From contig JABYQR010000490.1 in NCBI GenBank assembly GCA_022592445.1, positions 1 through 27,126 of the forward strand: 27,126 bases of DNA. Direction: 5' to 3'. The translations under genes were made by a program, and so were the position numbers. Numbering within the stretch: position 1 is the stretch's first letter; every line of letters begins with the position of its first letter. The stretch comes from Cytidiella melzeri (taxonomy: Eukaryota > Basidiomycota > Agaricomycetes > Polyporales > Irpicaceae). This document shows, one piece after another, positions 1-9,703 of this stretch. The notes under the pieces are model-generated. The model did not search any database. It was not told the DNA's origin and saw only the letters and a list, made by a program, of their open reading frames with translations.

Positions 1-967
1 GCTGAGGCTCGTTCGTAGAGAGGTCCTTGGAGAAACGGGAGCGCGTGTCTTTAGGCACTAGACGACGCAAGGAGGTTCAAACGGTTGACGTAAGTGGTAG
101 CTCAACGGTATGATGAGACCGGAGACGTACTCGTCAAACAGGAATAAACTTTTGTAAACGGTGGGGGAGGAGAGATAAACCCAGGGGTTACACAACGATC
201 TCGACCTAATGACACGGAGACAGGGCTCGACGTGACAAACAGGGACACGATGTGGATGACGACGAGGAGGTGGTGGCAGGCGTGAAGCACAATGTGTTCA
301 CCAGCTATCAAACTTATTCAGAAAGCTAGCCCAGTAAAGACCAAGTTAGTATTCTGTCTACCAGCTATGTAGTACAGAGGGGGTTTGCTTACCTAGCCCA
401 GTAAAGACCAAGAGGTCGAGATGGGGGGCTAGGAGCGTACATGCAGCAGTATATATAGACTTCAGGGACCTGCGCACAGACCATGTTGAGGGCAGGCTTT
501 GCAAGAAGCCGTGTGAACGAAGAACAAAAGAACTACCTAAAGGAGAACAATAGCTATTGTCTAGACCTTGCCAAGAACTCTACTCGTGAGAGAATCTATC
601 TAAAAGGAGACCAACTATTGTATTCCATTCCCACACCTGTGAGAACATCCTTCCATAAAGAGAACAATAAGGAAAGAACAATAAGGAGCCCATGTGGACA
701 GTATCTATGACGTCAAGCCCTAGCTATGGGCTGAGCCATGTGCTTGTAGCCATGTGGTCTTACTTAAGCTAAGTCACATGCCAGTGTGACGTAGTAGCAA
801 GTAATGTGACCGTGTGGAGCGTCTAAGCCACGTGATACGGGCGCTTAATAGACGTGAAAAGGGAGTTTGTGCAGAGAAGGTTGCAACTGAGCTGCAGCCC
901 GGAGTTTTACAGATAAAAACAAGAGGTAAATTGCGAAAATTAAGGGCTAGTCAGGCTATCCATGACA
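1..967 (-). mobile_element. Family-1 Ty3-type retrotransposon copy A (5' end only, faces left)
   Basis: Read on the minus strand this matches 24339-25296 of copy C: LTR (967 down to 210), untranslated leader, then the first codons of the ORF upstream of gag (about 58 down to 1). The body lies beyond the left edge of the window. Copies A and C therefore lie in inverted orientation at the two ends of the window. A keeps every signal seen in C: TATA box, LTR intron with duplicated exon end, self-priming segment just inside the LTR, and a GTG (not ATG) at the start of the first ORF. Homology is clear by eye; the gag-proximal part is more diverged than the LTR. Confidence 0.85.
210..967 (-). repeat. 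Family-1 LTR, copy A (758 bp)
   Basis: On the minus strand it starts TGTCATGGATAG and ends GTGTCA, so it has TG...CA ends. It contains a TATA box (minus strand, around 450-458), an intron (392 down to 326; GTAAGC donor, TAG acceptor, TACTAAC branch point) and a 75-codon open frame on the opposite (plus) strand at 483-710. A 14-bp perfect palindrome, ACAATAGCTATTGT, lies at 547-560. The 5 bp after the LTR are CTTGG (968-972); the matching target duplication would be outside the window. Confidence 0.85.
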
Positions 968-1218
968 CTTGGGCGCCTATCTAGAGCGCTTATTTTCCAG
1001 CTAGGAGTGTTACCGGACCTAACCCTAACCCGGGTCACGTGACATCCTGCCTTATTTATCAATAGTCCAGACCCAAACCCTAGACTCAGTCTGGAGCGGT
1101 TCCAGATCAACCTAGGCTATTGTTCTATTGTTCCTCTTCCATTGATGGGGATTCCCCAGGGATTCCCCCAGGTCTTATTGTTCTATTGTTCTTATCCTGT
1201 TATTGTTCTACGTACCCT

Positions 1219-1275
1219 GGTCCTTGACAGTTACTCAGGTCCTTGACAGTTACTCAGGTCCTTGACAGTTACCCT
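1219..1275 (+). repeat. Three tandem 19-bp repeats in the family-2 U3
   Basis: GGTCCTTGACAGTTACTCA occurs three times head to tail, starting at 1219, 1238 and 1257; the last copy ends ACCCT instead of ACTCA. The array sits about 90-140 bp upstream of the TATA box, a usual place for enhancer-like repeats in LTRs. The function is inferred from position only. Confidence 0.85.
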
Positions 1276-1362
1276 GGTTCTTTATTGTTCTATTGTTACT
1301 CCAGTCCCACAGTTACTCCAGTCCCTAGTGTGGGAACTGGTGCACAGACCACCCAGACCCAG

Positions 1363-1370
1363 TATATATA
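1363..1370 (+). promoter_or_regulatory. TATA box of the family-2 LTR
   Basis: TATATATA in the context CAGTATATATAGTACC. A transcription start about 30 bp downstream would fall near 1393-1400, just before the duplicated segment and intron donor at 1407-1428. Confidence 0.6.
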
Positions 1371-1427
1371 GTACCCCTTACCCTCCCTGGTTCTGCATCT
1401 TGACCTCTTCGTCATTTGCACTGCCAG

Positions 1428-1488
1428 GTGAGTTACTCCATGTAACCTAGTATAAGCATAATATTAACTTTGTCATTTGCACTGCCAG
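1428..1488 (+). other. Putative 61-bp LTR intron with duplicated exon end (family 2)
   Basis: The donor is GTGAGT at 1428, the branch point TATTAAC at 1462-1468, and the acceptor CCAG at 1485-1488. The 21 bp before the donor (1407-1427) and the last 21 bp of the intron (1468-1488) differ at one position, and the branch point directly abuts the second copy. Splicing would leave one copy of the repeat. The family-1 LTR has the same arrangement with unrelated sequence. Confidence 0.6.
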
Positions 1489-1621
1489 TATCCGGCCTCT
1501 GTGCCTGCTTGCCTGCTTATCATCGACTTTGACCTTGCTGTCGTCGTTGGAGATCCCCTTCCTCTTCCCCCTCACATCTACTTCACCCTTGTTTAGGGTT
1601 TATCAGTCTATCAGCAGTCGC

Positions 1622-4509
1622 TCCGCGACAGACGTAGAATTTGAATGGGGACCTGACCAGGAGAAAGCGCAAGACAACTTAAAACAGGTGGTAATCCACT
1701 CGCCGGCACTTCGCACTATCAACTATTCCTCCGTGTCCCCGGTCATCTTAGCTCTGGATATGTCGTATCTCGCGATCGGTTTCCTGCTGGCCCAGTGCGA
1801 CAAAAACAACCCCAAGATTTGGTATTATAGTCGCTTTGGCTCCATAACCCTTAACGAGAGGGAAGCCCGTTTTTCGCAGCCAAAATTGGAGCTCTACGGC
1901 GTGTATTAAACCCTCAAGGCGTTGAAGCTATACATCTTAGGCGTACAAAACCTTGTTCTGGAAGTCGACGCGCAGCACATCAAGGGTATGCTACAGAATC
2001 CTGACCTGGCACCGTCCGCGTCAATCTATTGCTGGATTGCAGCCATTATGACCTTCCACTTCAAGCTCGTACACGTGCCGGGCGATAAACATGGGCCAGA
2101 TGGTCTCTCACGACGACCACCTCAGAAAGGCAACCAAGAAGTACCTGAAGATGACGACAACGAGCCAATTGGACCATGCTTCCTTACTATGCACTTGCTA
2201 GCAAGAGCACCGCGACTGCGACTGGCGGTTCCTAATTCCTCGACCGCGACGGCCTACATCTACGACCCTATTGACAATGGTCCAGGTCCGGGCCTGGAGT
2301 ACAGCGTGTGCCCTTGCACCAAAAAGGCGGTGGACACGGATAGTAAGTTAGAGGCCATCCCGCGCTTTCACGAGACGCTCAAAACGCCGGAGGGTATGGG
2401 AGAAAAGGAGCTGCAGGCGTTCCTCTGATACGCGACTCTGTTCTTTAGAGACGGGGGACGGCTCTTCTGACGGGATGCCACGGGAGCGCATAAGCTAGTT
2501 GTATGGCCAGCCAACCGCATGAAGGTACTTCGCGACTGCCACGACGGCGCCGCTCATCGAGAAGTTTTCGTGACGGCCGCGATGGTGTCAGAGCATTTTT
2601 GGTGGCCGTTTCACTTAGCGGATATTGCGTGGTACATCAGGACTTGTCATATATGTCAGATGCGACAGAAGCAGTAGATTCTGCTTCCTCCGACAGTCCA
2701 ACAACCAGCGCCGCTCTTTGCAAAAGTATACATGGACACTATGCACCTGCCAGCGTCTGGGGGCTTCAAGTATGTGGTACATGGGCGCTGTTCAATCACG
2801 CATTGGCCGGAGTTCCGCGTGTCACGGAGACGAAGCTGGACGCAACTAAAAGGGACACGGAGTGGAAAACGACGAGGAGGTGGTGGCAGGCGTAGAGCAC
2901 AATGCTTTCACCAGCTATCAGACTTTGTTCAAGTTGCTAGCCCAGTAAAGACCAAATTAGTATTGGGTACTACTAGCTATGTAGTACAGGAGGGGTTTGC
3001 TTACCTAGCCCAGTAAAGACCAAGAGGTCGAGATGGGGGCTAGGAGCGTACAGGTAGCTGCTTATATAGACTTCAGGGACCTGCGCACAGACCATGTTGA
3101 GGGCAGGCTTTGCAAGAAGCCATGTGAACAAAGAACAAAAGAACTACCTAAAGGAGAACAATAGCTATTGTCTAGACCTTGCCAAGAACTCTACCCGTGA
3201 GAGAATCTGTCCAAAAGGAGACCAGCTATTGTATTCCATTGCCACACCTGTGAGAACATCCTTCCATAAAGAGAACAATAAGGAAAGAACAATAAGGAGC
3301 CCATGTGGACAGTATCTATGACATCAAACCCTAGCTATGGGCTGAGCCATGTGCTTGTAGCCATGTGGTCTTACTTAAGCTAAGTCACATGCCAATGTGA
3401 CGTAGTAGCAAGTAATGTGACCGTGTGGAGCATCTAAGCCACGTGATACGGGCGCTTAATAGACGTGAAAAGGGAGTGTATGCAGAGAAGGTTGCAACTG
3501 AGCTGCAGCCCGGAGTTTTACAGATAAAAACAAGAGGTAAATTGCGAAAATTAAGGGCTAGTCAGGCCATCCATGACACCGCGCTCTTCGCTCCGAGACT
3601 GGGAAAACGACAGGCGATTGGATTTTCACCGACATTCTCTGTTGCTGGGGCGCGCTATTGGAAATAGTCTCGGACAACGGTGGCGCGTTCATCAACGCGA
3701 TCAAATACCTTGGCAAGCGTTACCATATTCATCACATCCGAATCAGCGGCTACAACTCGCGAGCGAATGGCCAGGTCGAGCGAGCTCACTACGATGTTTG
3801 CCAGGCTCTCTATAAGGCGGCGGATGGGGATGTGAGTCGATGGTTACAGGTCGCGGCATCGGTGTTCTGGTCGGAACGGATCACAACGCGCAAACGGATG
3901 GGCTGTTCCCCCTACTTTGCAGTTACCAGCACGCATCCAATAATTCCGCTCGACATCGTAGAAGCAACCTACCTACAGCCGGCGCCGGACTCGGTGTTGT
4001 CTACCGAGGACCTTATCAGTCGGCGAGCGATCGCGCTACAAAAGCGTCGGGAGCATCTGGTCGCGCTACGAGACAAGGTTATGGAGTCGCGCACTAAGGC
4101 GGCGCAGCGGTTCGAGGTCGAGCACATACATACCATCCGCAACTTCAACTTCAAGAGAGGATCGCTCGTACTAATCCGCAACACCGCAATCGAGAAGGCT
4201 TTGAACCACAAGATGCGCGCGTGGTATCTCGGACCGCTAATTGTGGTCGCCAGAAATAGGGGAGGAGCTTACGTTCTCTGCAAGTTGGACGGCGCGGTGT
4301 TGGACCGGCCAGTGGCAGCCTTTAGAGTCATTCCATATCTCGCGCGCGCTGAAATTCCCTTGCCAGCCGGCTTTGCCGAGATCACTTTAGAACGGCTCAA
4401 GGAGATGGAGGCGTCGCAGTCGCAAGGCGACAACAATGAAGACGAGCCGCTAGGCGACACACACGTGGCAGAAGACAAAGAAGAGCCGGCGGAGGCACTC
4501 GACGCCTAG
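1622..4509 (+). pseudogene. pol: Ty3 pol remnant: RNase H plus integrase, interrupted
   Basis: The frame enters at the RT-RNase H connection (about 1630) and lacks the RT YxDD region. RNase H is recognisable by LALDMSYLAIGF, QPKLELYGV, LEVDAQHI and DGLSRRP. The integrase follows with an H2C2 finger (ends TCHICQMRQK), first Asp in YMDTMHLP, second Asp in VSDNGGAF, and Glu in RANGQVERAH. The C-terminal GPY/F-like module has WYLGPLIVV and AFRVIPY. In-frame stops lie at 1907-1909, 2426-2428, 2468-2470 and 2675-2677. The solo LTR plus 5-bp duplication (764 bp) separates integrase halves that are in register once it is ignored. The part after the LTR (3658-4509) is open without a stop. Non-functional. 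Confidence 0.9.
2820..3578 (-). repeat. Solo family-1 LTR, copy B, in the integrase of element D
   Basis: It is 759 bp with TG...CA ends, flanked by the 5-bp target duplication CCGCG at 2815-2819 and 3579-3583. There is no internal sequence or primer site next to it, so it is a solo LTR left by LTR-LTR recombination. It keeps the TATA box (minus strand, near 3060-3067), the intron (3004 down to 2937) and the 75-codon opposite-strand frame (3094-3321), with several replacement differences from copies A and C. The target reading frame is clean across the junction, so the insertion postdates a pol that was still alignable. Confidence 0.95.
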
Positions 4510-4912
4510 GCGCAACACACTCGACGATGAGTTGTAATTTTATATTATATGTTTCCATTTTTTCTTTGCTTCGTCTCGCGTATTTCTCTTTCATATCTTT
4601 TGGACTACCATTTTTGCACGCGGTGATTCCATGATTGCTTGCGCTAACAATTTTTTTTCACATATTCGGCGCCTGCGCCCTGAGGGCAGGGCAAATTTAT
4701 TAGTTGGGGGGAGGGATACACATGTGCCTCACACCCAAGCCTCGCATTTTATTCATTCATTCTTTGCTTTATTCATTTTATTTCTGAATTTTCTCTTTTT
4801 ACTCATAAAAGAGGCGGCGAAAACAGTTCATTGCAGAACAACTAGTACAGGGCAACGAGTAGTATAGCATAGCAAAGAAAAAAAACAACCACAGCAACAT
4901 CCCACGGATCCC
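4510..4912. other. Non-coding spacer between pol and the antisense gene
   Basis: AT-rich, no open frame of note. It holds polypurine tract 1 at 4700-4715. On the minus strand GAATAAA-type motifs occur around 4740-4780, suitably placed as polyadenylation signals for the antisense gene, whose stop is at 4913-4915. Confidence 0.5.
4700..4715 (+). other. Polypurine tract 1 downstream of pol
   Basis: TTAGTTGGGGGGAGGG. It shares 14 identical bases with the tract at 6736-6751, but no LTR follows it; the next bases are ATACACATG. It is a candidate plus-strand primer site, or a leftover of the ancestral pol-LTR junction. Confidence 0.5.
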
Positions 4913-6487
4913 CTACCGGCGCGATGGACCAGCAAAGAGAGCGGCCTCCTCAGCAATCACCTGCTCCAGCTCACGCCGCGCAGCCAGGATCTTGGCCTTG
5001 TAGAGTGCAGCGTTGGTGTGCAACGCGGTCATCCGCGCCTCCTCAATAGTGAGCCGACCGAGGACGGCGCCGAGCTCGGTCTCGAGGGCCGAGAGGTACT
5101 GTTGAAGTACCACCTGGTTGGTAACGCGAGCAGAGGCGGGAGCGGGAGGAGCGCCGCCAGGGAGCTCTGCGGATCGTCCAGGTACCTCCTCGAGGACATC
5201 GTCGATGTTGAAGGCGATGGGCGGAGGGTGAGGAGAGGGAGGCCGGGCGTCCTGGGGGCGACGCAGCTCAGGTTGCAGAGGGGAGACCACCACGTCCATT
5301 CTGAGGCCGCTGGGACCTGCGGCGGCGACGCGAGGAGGAGAAGCGGGGGCCTTACCTTTGCCCTTGGTGTCAGAAGCGACAGACGCGGCGACCTGAGGGC
5401 GGGAGGTGGCGACAGAAGAGGCGGAGAGAGGGGCGGCCGGCTCCTCGTCGATGACTTCAACTTCCTCCTGCGTCTGGGCGACGTCCGGCGCGACCTCGTC
5501 GAAAGGTTTGCTGTTGAACTGGCAGGCGTGCTTGATGTCTCCACAGGGGAGACAGCGGAACAATCAGGTACCGTTGCTTGGACGGTGGCACCGCTCAACG
5601 TCTTTTTCCTTGCCGTAGTCGCACTAGAAAGGACAAGGAAGTTAGCGGAGGACAGAGAGAGAGAGAGAGAGAGGACGCACCCGGCTCTCGCCGAGAGTGA
5701 CCGTGGTTGCGGTCCAGTGAGTGGGCAGGTTGCGCCACTCCTTGCTGGTGAGCAGGTTGGGACCCACGCCTTGCAGCTGGTCTTGCTGCGCCTGAGAAAG
5801 TTGTTTGGCCGGTGGACAGGCCCTCACCTCGAGAGAGGCAGAAGAGACTGCCCTCTTGCGCTTCAGCGGAGGACGCGGCTGCGCCTTGTCCTCGTCCTTG
5901 TCCGTGAGCTCAATCAAAACGAGCTCGGGCCCTTGCGCGACACTAGAGGACCGCAACTTGAAAACCAAAGACTGCTGGTTGTCAGCAGAACCCTCAGCGT
6001 CCAGGTCGGCTTCGTGCTTGGGCCAGTCGCCGACCCACCAGTCCCATTTGAGCAGGAGCTCAACGATGAGGGCCTCAACGTAGGACACTTGGCGGAGGTG
6101 GGTGCTGACGCTGTGCCAGAGAGGCCAAAGGGCGTTGCGGAGGGTGACCTGCTGGGCTTGCGGCAGGCGGACACGGTGTTCTTGGGCGGCGAACGACGAG
6201 AACAGGTTGAGGAAGGCGAGGTTGGTGCCCTGGTCCTCACAGAGAGGAGACACATCCTCGTATGCTTGCTAGAAGGGAGGGTGAATGAGAGATAGGGTAG
6301 CACGGACCAGGGTACTTACAAAGATCTCTATCACCTCCGCAACCCACCCGCCAGTCAGATTGGCACGTATCCGCAGGACCGAGTCTAGGACAGCAGCGGA
6401 CGCCTCGAGCTGCTCGCGCACAGCAAGCAGCTGCTCAGCAGGAGAAAGTGGTGGAGGAGTTGGGCCTCGGCCCACGCGGGCGGTCAT
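4913..6487 (-). pseudogene. Three-exon antisense gene of unknown function between pol and 3' LTR
   Basis: Exon 1 runs 6487-6320 (56 codons, starts MTARVGRG), exon 2 6268-5681 (196 codons), exon 3 5623-4913. Both introns are phase 0: 6319-6269 (GTAAGT...TAG) and 5680-5624 (GTGCGT...TAG, CT-rich). The total is about 489 codons. Exon 2 is helical with a WDWWVGDWPKHEADLD patch and a basic PLKRKRA stretch. Exon 3 opens with a Cys cluster (CDYGKEKDVERC, then FRCLPCGDIKHAC), continues through a Pro/Ser/Ala-rich linker, and ends in a Leu-rich probable coiled coil over the last 65 residues. A TGA at 5566-5564 splits the Cys cluster; CGA (Arg) would restore it. The family is not recognised; Cys clusters plus coiled coil suggest nucleic-acid or protein binding. 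The long plus-strand frame over the same bases is GC-rich shadow. Confidence 0.55.
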
Positions 6488-6735
6488 GGTGCGAAGTGGA
6501 GAGCGGATGCGGCGAGCGGCTGGACGGGGAGCGATGCGACGAGAAGAGGAGGCTTGGGCTGATGATAGGAGAAGGCGGAAGCAGAGTTAGAGGAAGAGGG
6601 CGGAAGCAGATGCAGAGAAGCAGAGGAAGAGAGGGCGAAAAAGTTGAAGTCCAACGACACAATAGCACAAGGATCCTCGTGGTCAGAGTTCCCACGGTTC
6701 GACTTGCCACGCAAGAACCAGGGACGGTTTGGATT

Positions 6736-6751
6736 TTAGTTGGGGGGAGAA
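6736..6751 (+). other. Polypurine tract 2 immediately before LTR F3
   Basis: TTAGTTGGGGGGAGAA directly abuts TGATACG, the LTR start. This is the normal position of the plus-strand primer in LTR retrotransposons and is the main evidence that F is an LTR. Confidence 0.75.
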
Positions 6752-7784
6752 TGATACGCCCGGAAATTGGCTAGGCGCGGAGACCCGGCAGCAGCCCGCC
6801 ATTCGCGCGGCCCGCATCGCCGCCAGAACCCTCAGCAGCGCCTACGGCCTCCCCTGAGAGATCTACTCCTAAATCACCCTTGCCAGCATTGTCTGTTGCC
6901 TCCGTTGCGGACTTGCTTGATAACTGCTCCTATTGCGACACCCAGAGCAACCACCCAATTCCCCTACGCTCAGGACCTTTTGTCCCGCTCGACTGTGATC
7001 GCCCGCGCGCGCCGCACCCAGATTGTTGGCTGTCTCCAGACTTTGAAGGCGAGGACCACGAGTGCGAACTAGTACAGTTCAATCTTACCAGCTCTAGCAA
7101 CGTTGTCATTGGTCACGCATTTGCTTGCAATACGCATCGCCACTCGGGAAGTGTTGTTCTACACTACCGCCCCCGCGCACAGTCAGTAGAGTCAAATTGA
7201 CTGCGATCTCACATAGTCTTATTCGGTGACTCGCGCTCCGTTAGTTTGTCTGTCTCTTACGGTTCCTTTCGGCTTTGTTATACTGTGTTTGCTTTTAACT
7301 GCGTTATTTTACTGCGTTACTGCGTTGCGTTTCACCTTCACTGCGTTGAGCTTACTGCGTTCACTTTCACTGCGCCCGCGTTTAACAGCGACTTCTTCAT
7401 CTTCACCAGCGACTGCGTTTTGTATTCGAGATTCATATTGCGCCTGCCTTTACCATCTGCGTCTCTCCGCGCGCCGTTTTACTACAAGTCGCGACGTCTC
7501 CTGCACGTTCTCTTTGAGCTGCGCTAAAACTCTTTTGCTTTCACCGCATTGACTTGCGCCTTTTACCCGCAATACGCGTGGTAGTTGCCGCCTAGCTCCC
7601 TTCACATACACTTTATCACAACCCTTGTCGCTCTTTTTAACACAAGTAAAACTAGGACTCTAAGACCACCTCGCCCACTTTAACACTTCCGCGCTTCCAC
7701 ACCTTTACACTTCTATTGCCACTTCGTGGTTGGTTGTGTTGTCTTACAGGTTGTTCTTCGTTTGAAGCGTGACTCAGTGTCTCA
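6752..7784 (+). repeat. 3' LTR F3 of family D/F (internally deleted)
   Basis: It starts TGATACGCCCGG and ends CAGTGTCTCA, the same ends as F1 and F2 in reverse. It is 1033 bp against 1827 and 1831 bp. About 794 bp are missing after base ~6822, which removes the rest of U3, the TATA box and the N-terminal part of the internal ORF. A CTGCG(T)-rich stretch lies at about 7300-7390. The flanks (GAGAA and ACACG) do not form a target duplication, as expected for a 3' LTR. Confidence 0.75.
6880..7200 (+). pseudogene. Truncated LTR-encoded Cys-rich ORF in F3
   Basis: Corresponds to residues ~69-175 of the F1/F2 LTR protein. C85, C88, C108, H115, C118, C131, H148, C152 and H155 (F1 numbering) are kept, while C110 is Arg. 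The upstream promoter and start are deleted. It still ends at the same codon (SVESN, TGA). Against F1 I count roughly 24 synonymous and 13 replacement changes. Confidence 0.65.
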
Positions 7785-7887
7785 ACACGTGTTTCTGCGT
7801 GCCATTATCAAAAGAGGATGTAAGTGTGATTACACGCGCTCCGAAGTCAATGAGGTGAGCCAACAATGAGGATATAGATATTAAACA

Positions 7888-8593
7888 TTGCTGATGCACG
7901 CAGTGCTACATGGATCTACGAGTGCCCCTTACCCCGTATTTGGCTTTAATGTATTCACATTGGTAGCATTTCCCAGGAGAAGAGCAGCCTGTTTGGCCGT
8001 CTCGCATTTCTCCTCGTCGTGGGCTGTCCTGTGCTCAATTGTCTCCTTACGGTTATATTCTCCGTCTTGTCAATCAACAACTACCCAGGAGGCAAAGTGC
8101 TCGTGCGTTTCAATGAGATGTACGCCAATAGACAAGCCGGTGAGCATTTTATCTCTCTCTTCTTTTGTTTTGTTCTGAGCATCAATGCCCATGCGTAGTG
8201 CAGGTTCACATATCCAACCTTGCCGCTCAAACCGGCGCCTCGCTTTTCCAACAAACCCACGCACCACCGTATTTCCCTGACCTTGGCGTCCGCCCACCTC
8301 CCCTTGCTTACGACTGGGTGTACGACAAAACAGAGGACATCTCTCCAACATCCATCACTACTGACTGCTCGATCACGCACGCTATTGTTGAGATTCAGGA
8401 CGGCGTTGGGATGAACGCGTGGGAGGCGACTGGCTTCCTGAAGAGTTCTTGGGTGAGGATGGCGGTGATACCTGCGTTTGAGAAGTGGAAATTCAATGTA
8501 GGTGCATTGAAGCTGGAACCAATGAAGCCGTGGTGGGTGCTCGAGTATGTAGAAGGCAACAAGTTGGCCGTGCTGGAGAGGAGAGGGTGGTGA
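7888..8593 (+). pseudogene. ALG12: ALG12-like alpha-1,6-mannosyltransferase C-terminal remnant
   Basis: ALG12 adds the eighth mannose to the lipid-linked oligosaccharide in the ER. The recognisable part is a membrane segment (LNCLLTVIFSVLSIN, about 8034-8078) followed by NYPGG (8079-8093). After an intron come VHISNLAAQTGASLF (8204-8248) and YDKTE (8323-8337), a C-terminal pattern I associate with ALG12; the frame stops at 8591-8593. The intron has donor GTGAGC at 8140; in-phase joining needs the TAG ending at 8198 rather than the CAG at 8203. Upstream, a PVFGFNVF-like stretch (about 7930-7955) is in another frame, suggesting a frameshift. The N-terminal GT22 catalytic part is absent and LTR F3 ends 100 bp upstream. 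Identification is from memory of the family. Confidence 0.55.
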
Positions 8594-9703
8594 TCCAATA
8601 ATTCTGTACTGTACGCCAACATTTTTCTTGAAAATTCATGTGCTCTGCGTGTCCAACCCAACTTTCTGCTCTACTAGTTGTAAGCGTTTTGCCTGCAGCA
8701 CCAGTCATTTGACTCTCGACAACGTGTTGGTCGTGGGAGCCGGTGTGCGCAGTCCACATTGACCTTCAGCACTCACGTCCTCGCCCTGTTGTCCTACAAT
8801 TTGCAACTCAGGACTGTGTTCTGGTATTGTGAGTGCTTGTGAACAGTCACGTTACGCAAGACCTTGCACTGATGATTGCAATTTGCGGACAGATCACTCA
8901 CAGTACAAACCCTCATCCAAGTCTGTGCTATCGCCCAATAGTCAAGGTACGCGACTACATGTAGAGGGAAAGAGAAACATATCTAGCCAACAGACAATAT
9001 TGCCACTGAGTCACGCATGCAACAAAGGAAGATTGCCTGTAAGCCAGCCAAGTGTACTTGAAATTGCAGAGTGGATGACAAACGCACATTTCACAAGGTT
9101 GGGACATTTGGAAGTTCTGATTTCCCTAAATCAGGTTTATCTCTGGAGTGAAGTTGGCAGAGTGTCACCCACTGACCATTACAGGTTTTGCCATCAGTGA
9201 GAGGGGAAATTGGCCCAATGCGGTGGCAGCCGCTTGCAAACTATGTGATTGGTACAAACCGGATAGCCAAAAATCATGTGATAACCTGCAAGAAAAAGAT
9301 CAGCGGGGTTTCAAACGGAGTCTGAGCAACTTTTATCAGTATATTGACTGTATGTCCCCAACATTAGGTTCATCCAAGAAGATTTTTATGTCTGTGTGTT
9401 GCTGAGGGGCAGGAATATCTGATGATGTAAAATTTGTGTCTATTCATGTACATGTGTTCAATACAAAATACAAAAACAGATTTTTGATGGGAGATTCAGC
9501 TCATCACACGCATTTGTAGACTGAATAAAAAAGCAAATGAAACACCATCAAATCATTACACCACACTGTTACAAAATTTATTACCGCATGTATTACCCCA
9601 TCAAATTCCCACAGTTTGGGGGACAAAAAGGTCACATCTGAAAAAGCATCAATGCACTGGCGCGAACTGAAACAATTCTTCTTCATTCTTCAGGAGTCGT
9701 AAT
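8594..9703. other. No recognisable gene
   Basis: About 1.1 kb between the ALG12-like remnant and the family-1 LTR fragment. The open frames here (for example 8829-9200) show no motif or homology I recognise and no convincing splice pattern. Part of it may be downstream flank of the ALG12 locus or old transposon sequence. Confidence 0.5.

Larger units (their letters stand above)
1008..1600 (+). repeat. Family-2 LTR (boundaries approximate)
   Basis: No homology to family 1 is visible over most of its length, but the architecture is the same. There is a promoter-like upstream part with TATTGTTCT motifs (also found in the family-1 U3), a strong TATA box (1363-1370), and a downstream intron with a duplicated exon end. 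The left end is placed at TGTTACCGG (1008) because LTRs start with TG; the right end is not defined. About 25 bp before the RNase H-like frame starts there is TTGTTTAG, identical to the 8 bp before the first ORF of copy C, so this may be LTR plus leader of an internally deleted element. There is no gene in this stretch. Confidence 0.55.
1620..7784 (+). mobile_element. Degenerate Ty3-type element, family D/F, with antisense gene and 3' LTR
   Basis: Proposed order: truncated pol (1622-4509), polypurine tract 1 (4700-4715), a spliced gene on the minus strand (6487-4913), polypurine tract 2 (6736-6751), 3' LTR F3 (6752-7784). The LTR assignment rests on F3 starting TGATACG directly after TTAGTTGGGGGGAGAA; a nearly identical tract lies downstream of the integrase. 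The 5' LTR, gag, protease and the RT active site are missing. Alternatively, two elements of the same family are juxtaposed. A solo family-1 LTR (2820-3578) sits in the integrase. Confidence 0.6.

Noticed and set aside
1255..1275. CRISPR-like spaced repeats at 1219-1275
   Set aside because: The repeats are directly adjacent, 19 bp, without spacers, in a eukaryotic LTR.
5654..5673. (AG)n microsatellite as a separate feature
   Set aside because: It is the pyrimidine-rich stretch of intron 2 of the antisense gene; no independent significance.
5018..6295. 425-codon plus-strand open frame in the GC-rich block
   Set aside because: It overlaps the antisense gene, has a repetitive Arg/Gly/Glu/Leu composition typical of a shadow frame, and no splice or motif support. 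The minus-strand exons have matching phases and good splice sites.
8829..9200. 123-codon frame
   Set aside because: No recognisable motif, no ordinary start or splice support, and low-information composition.
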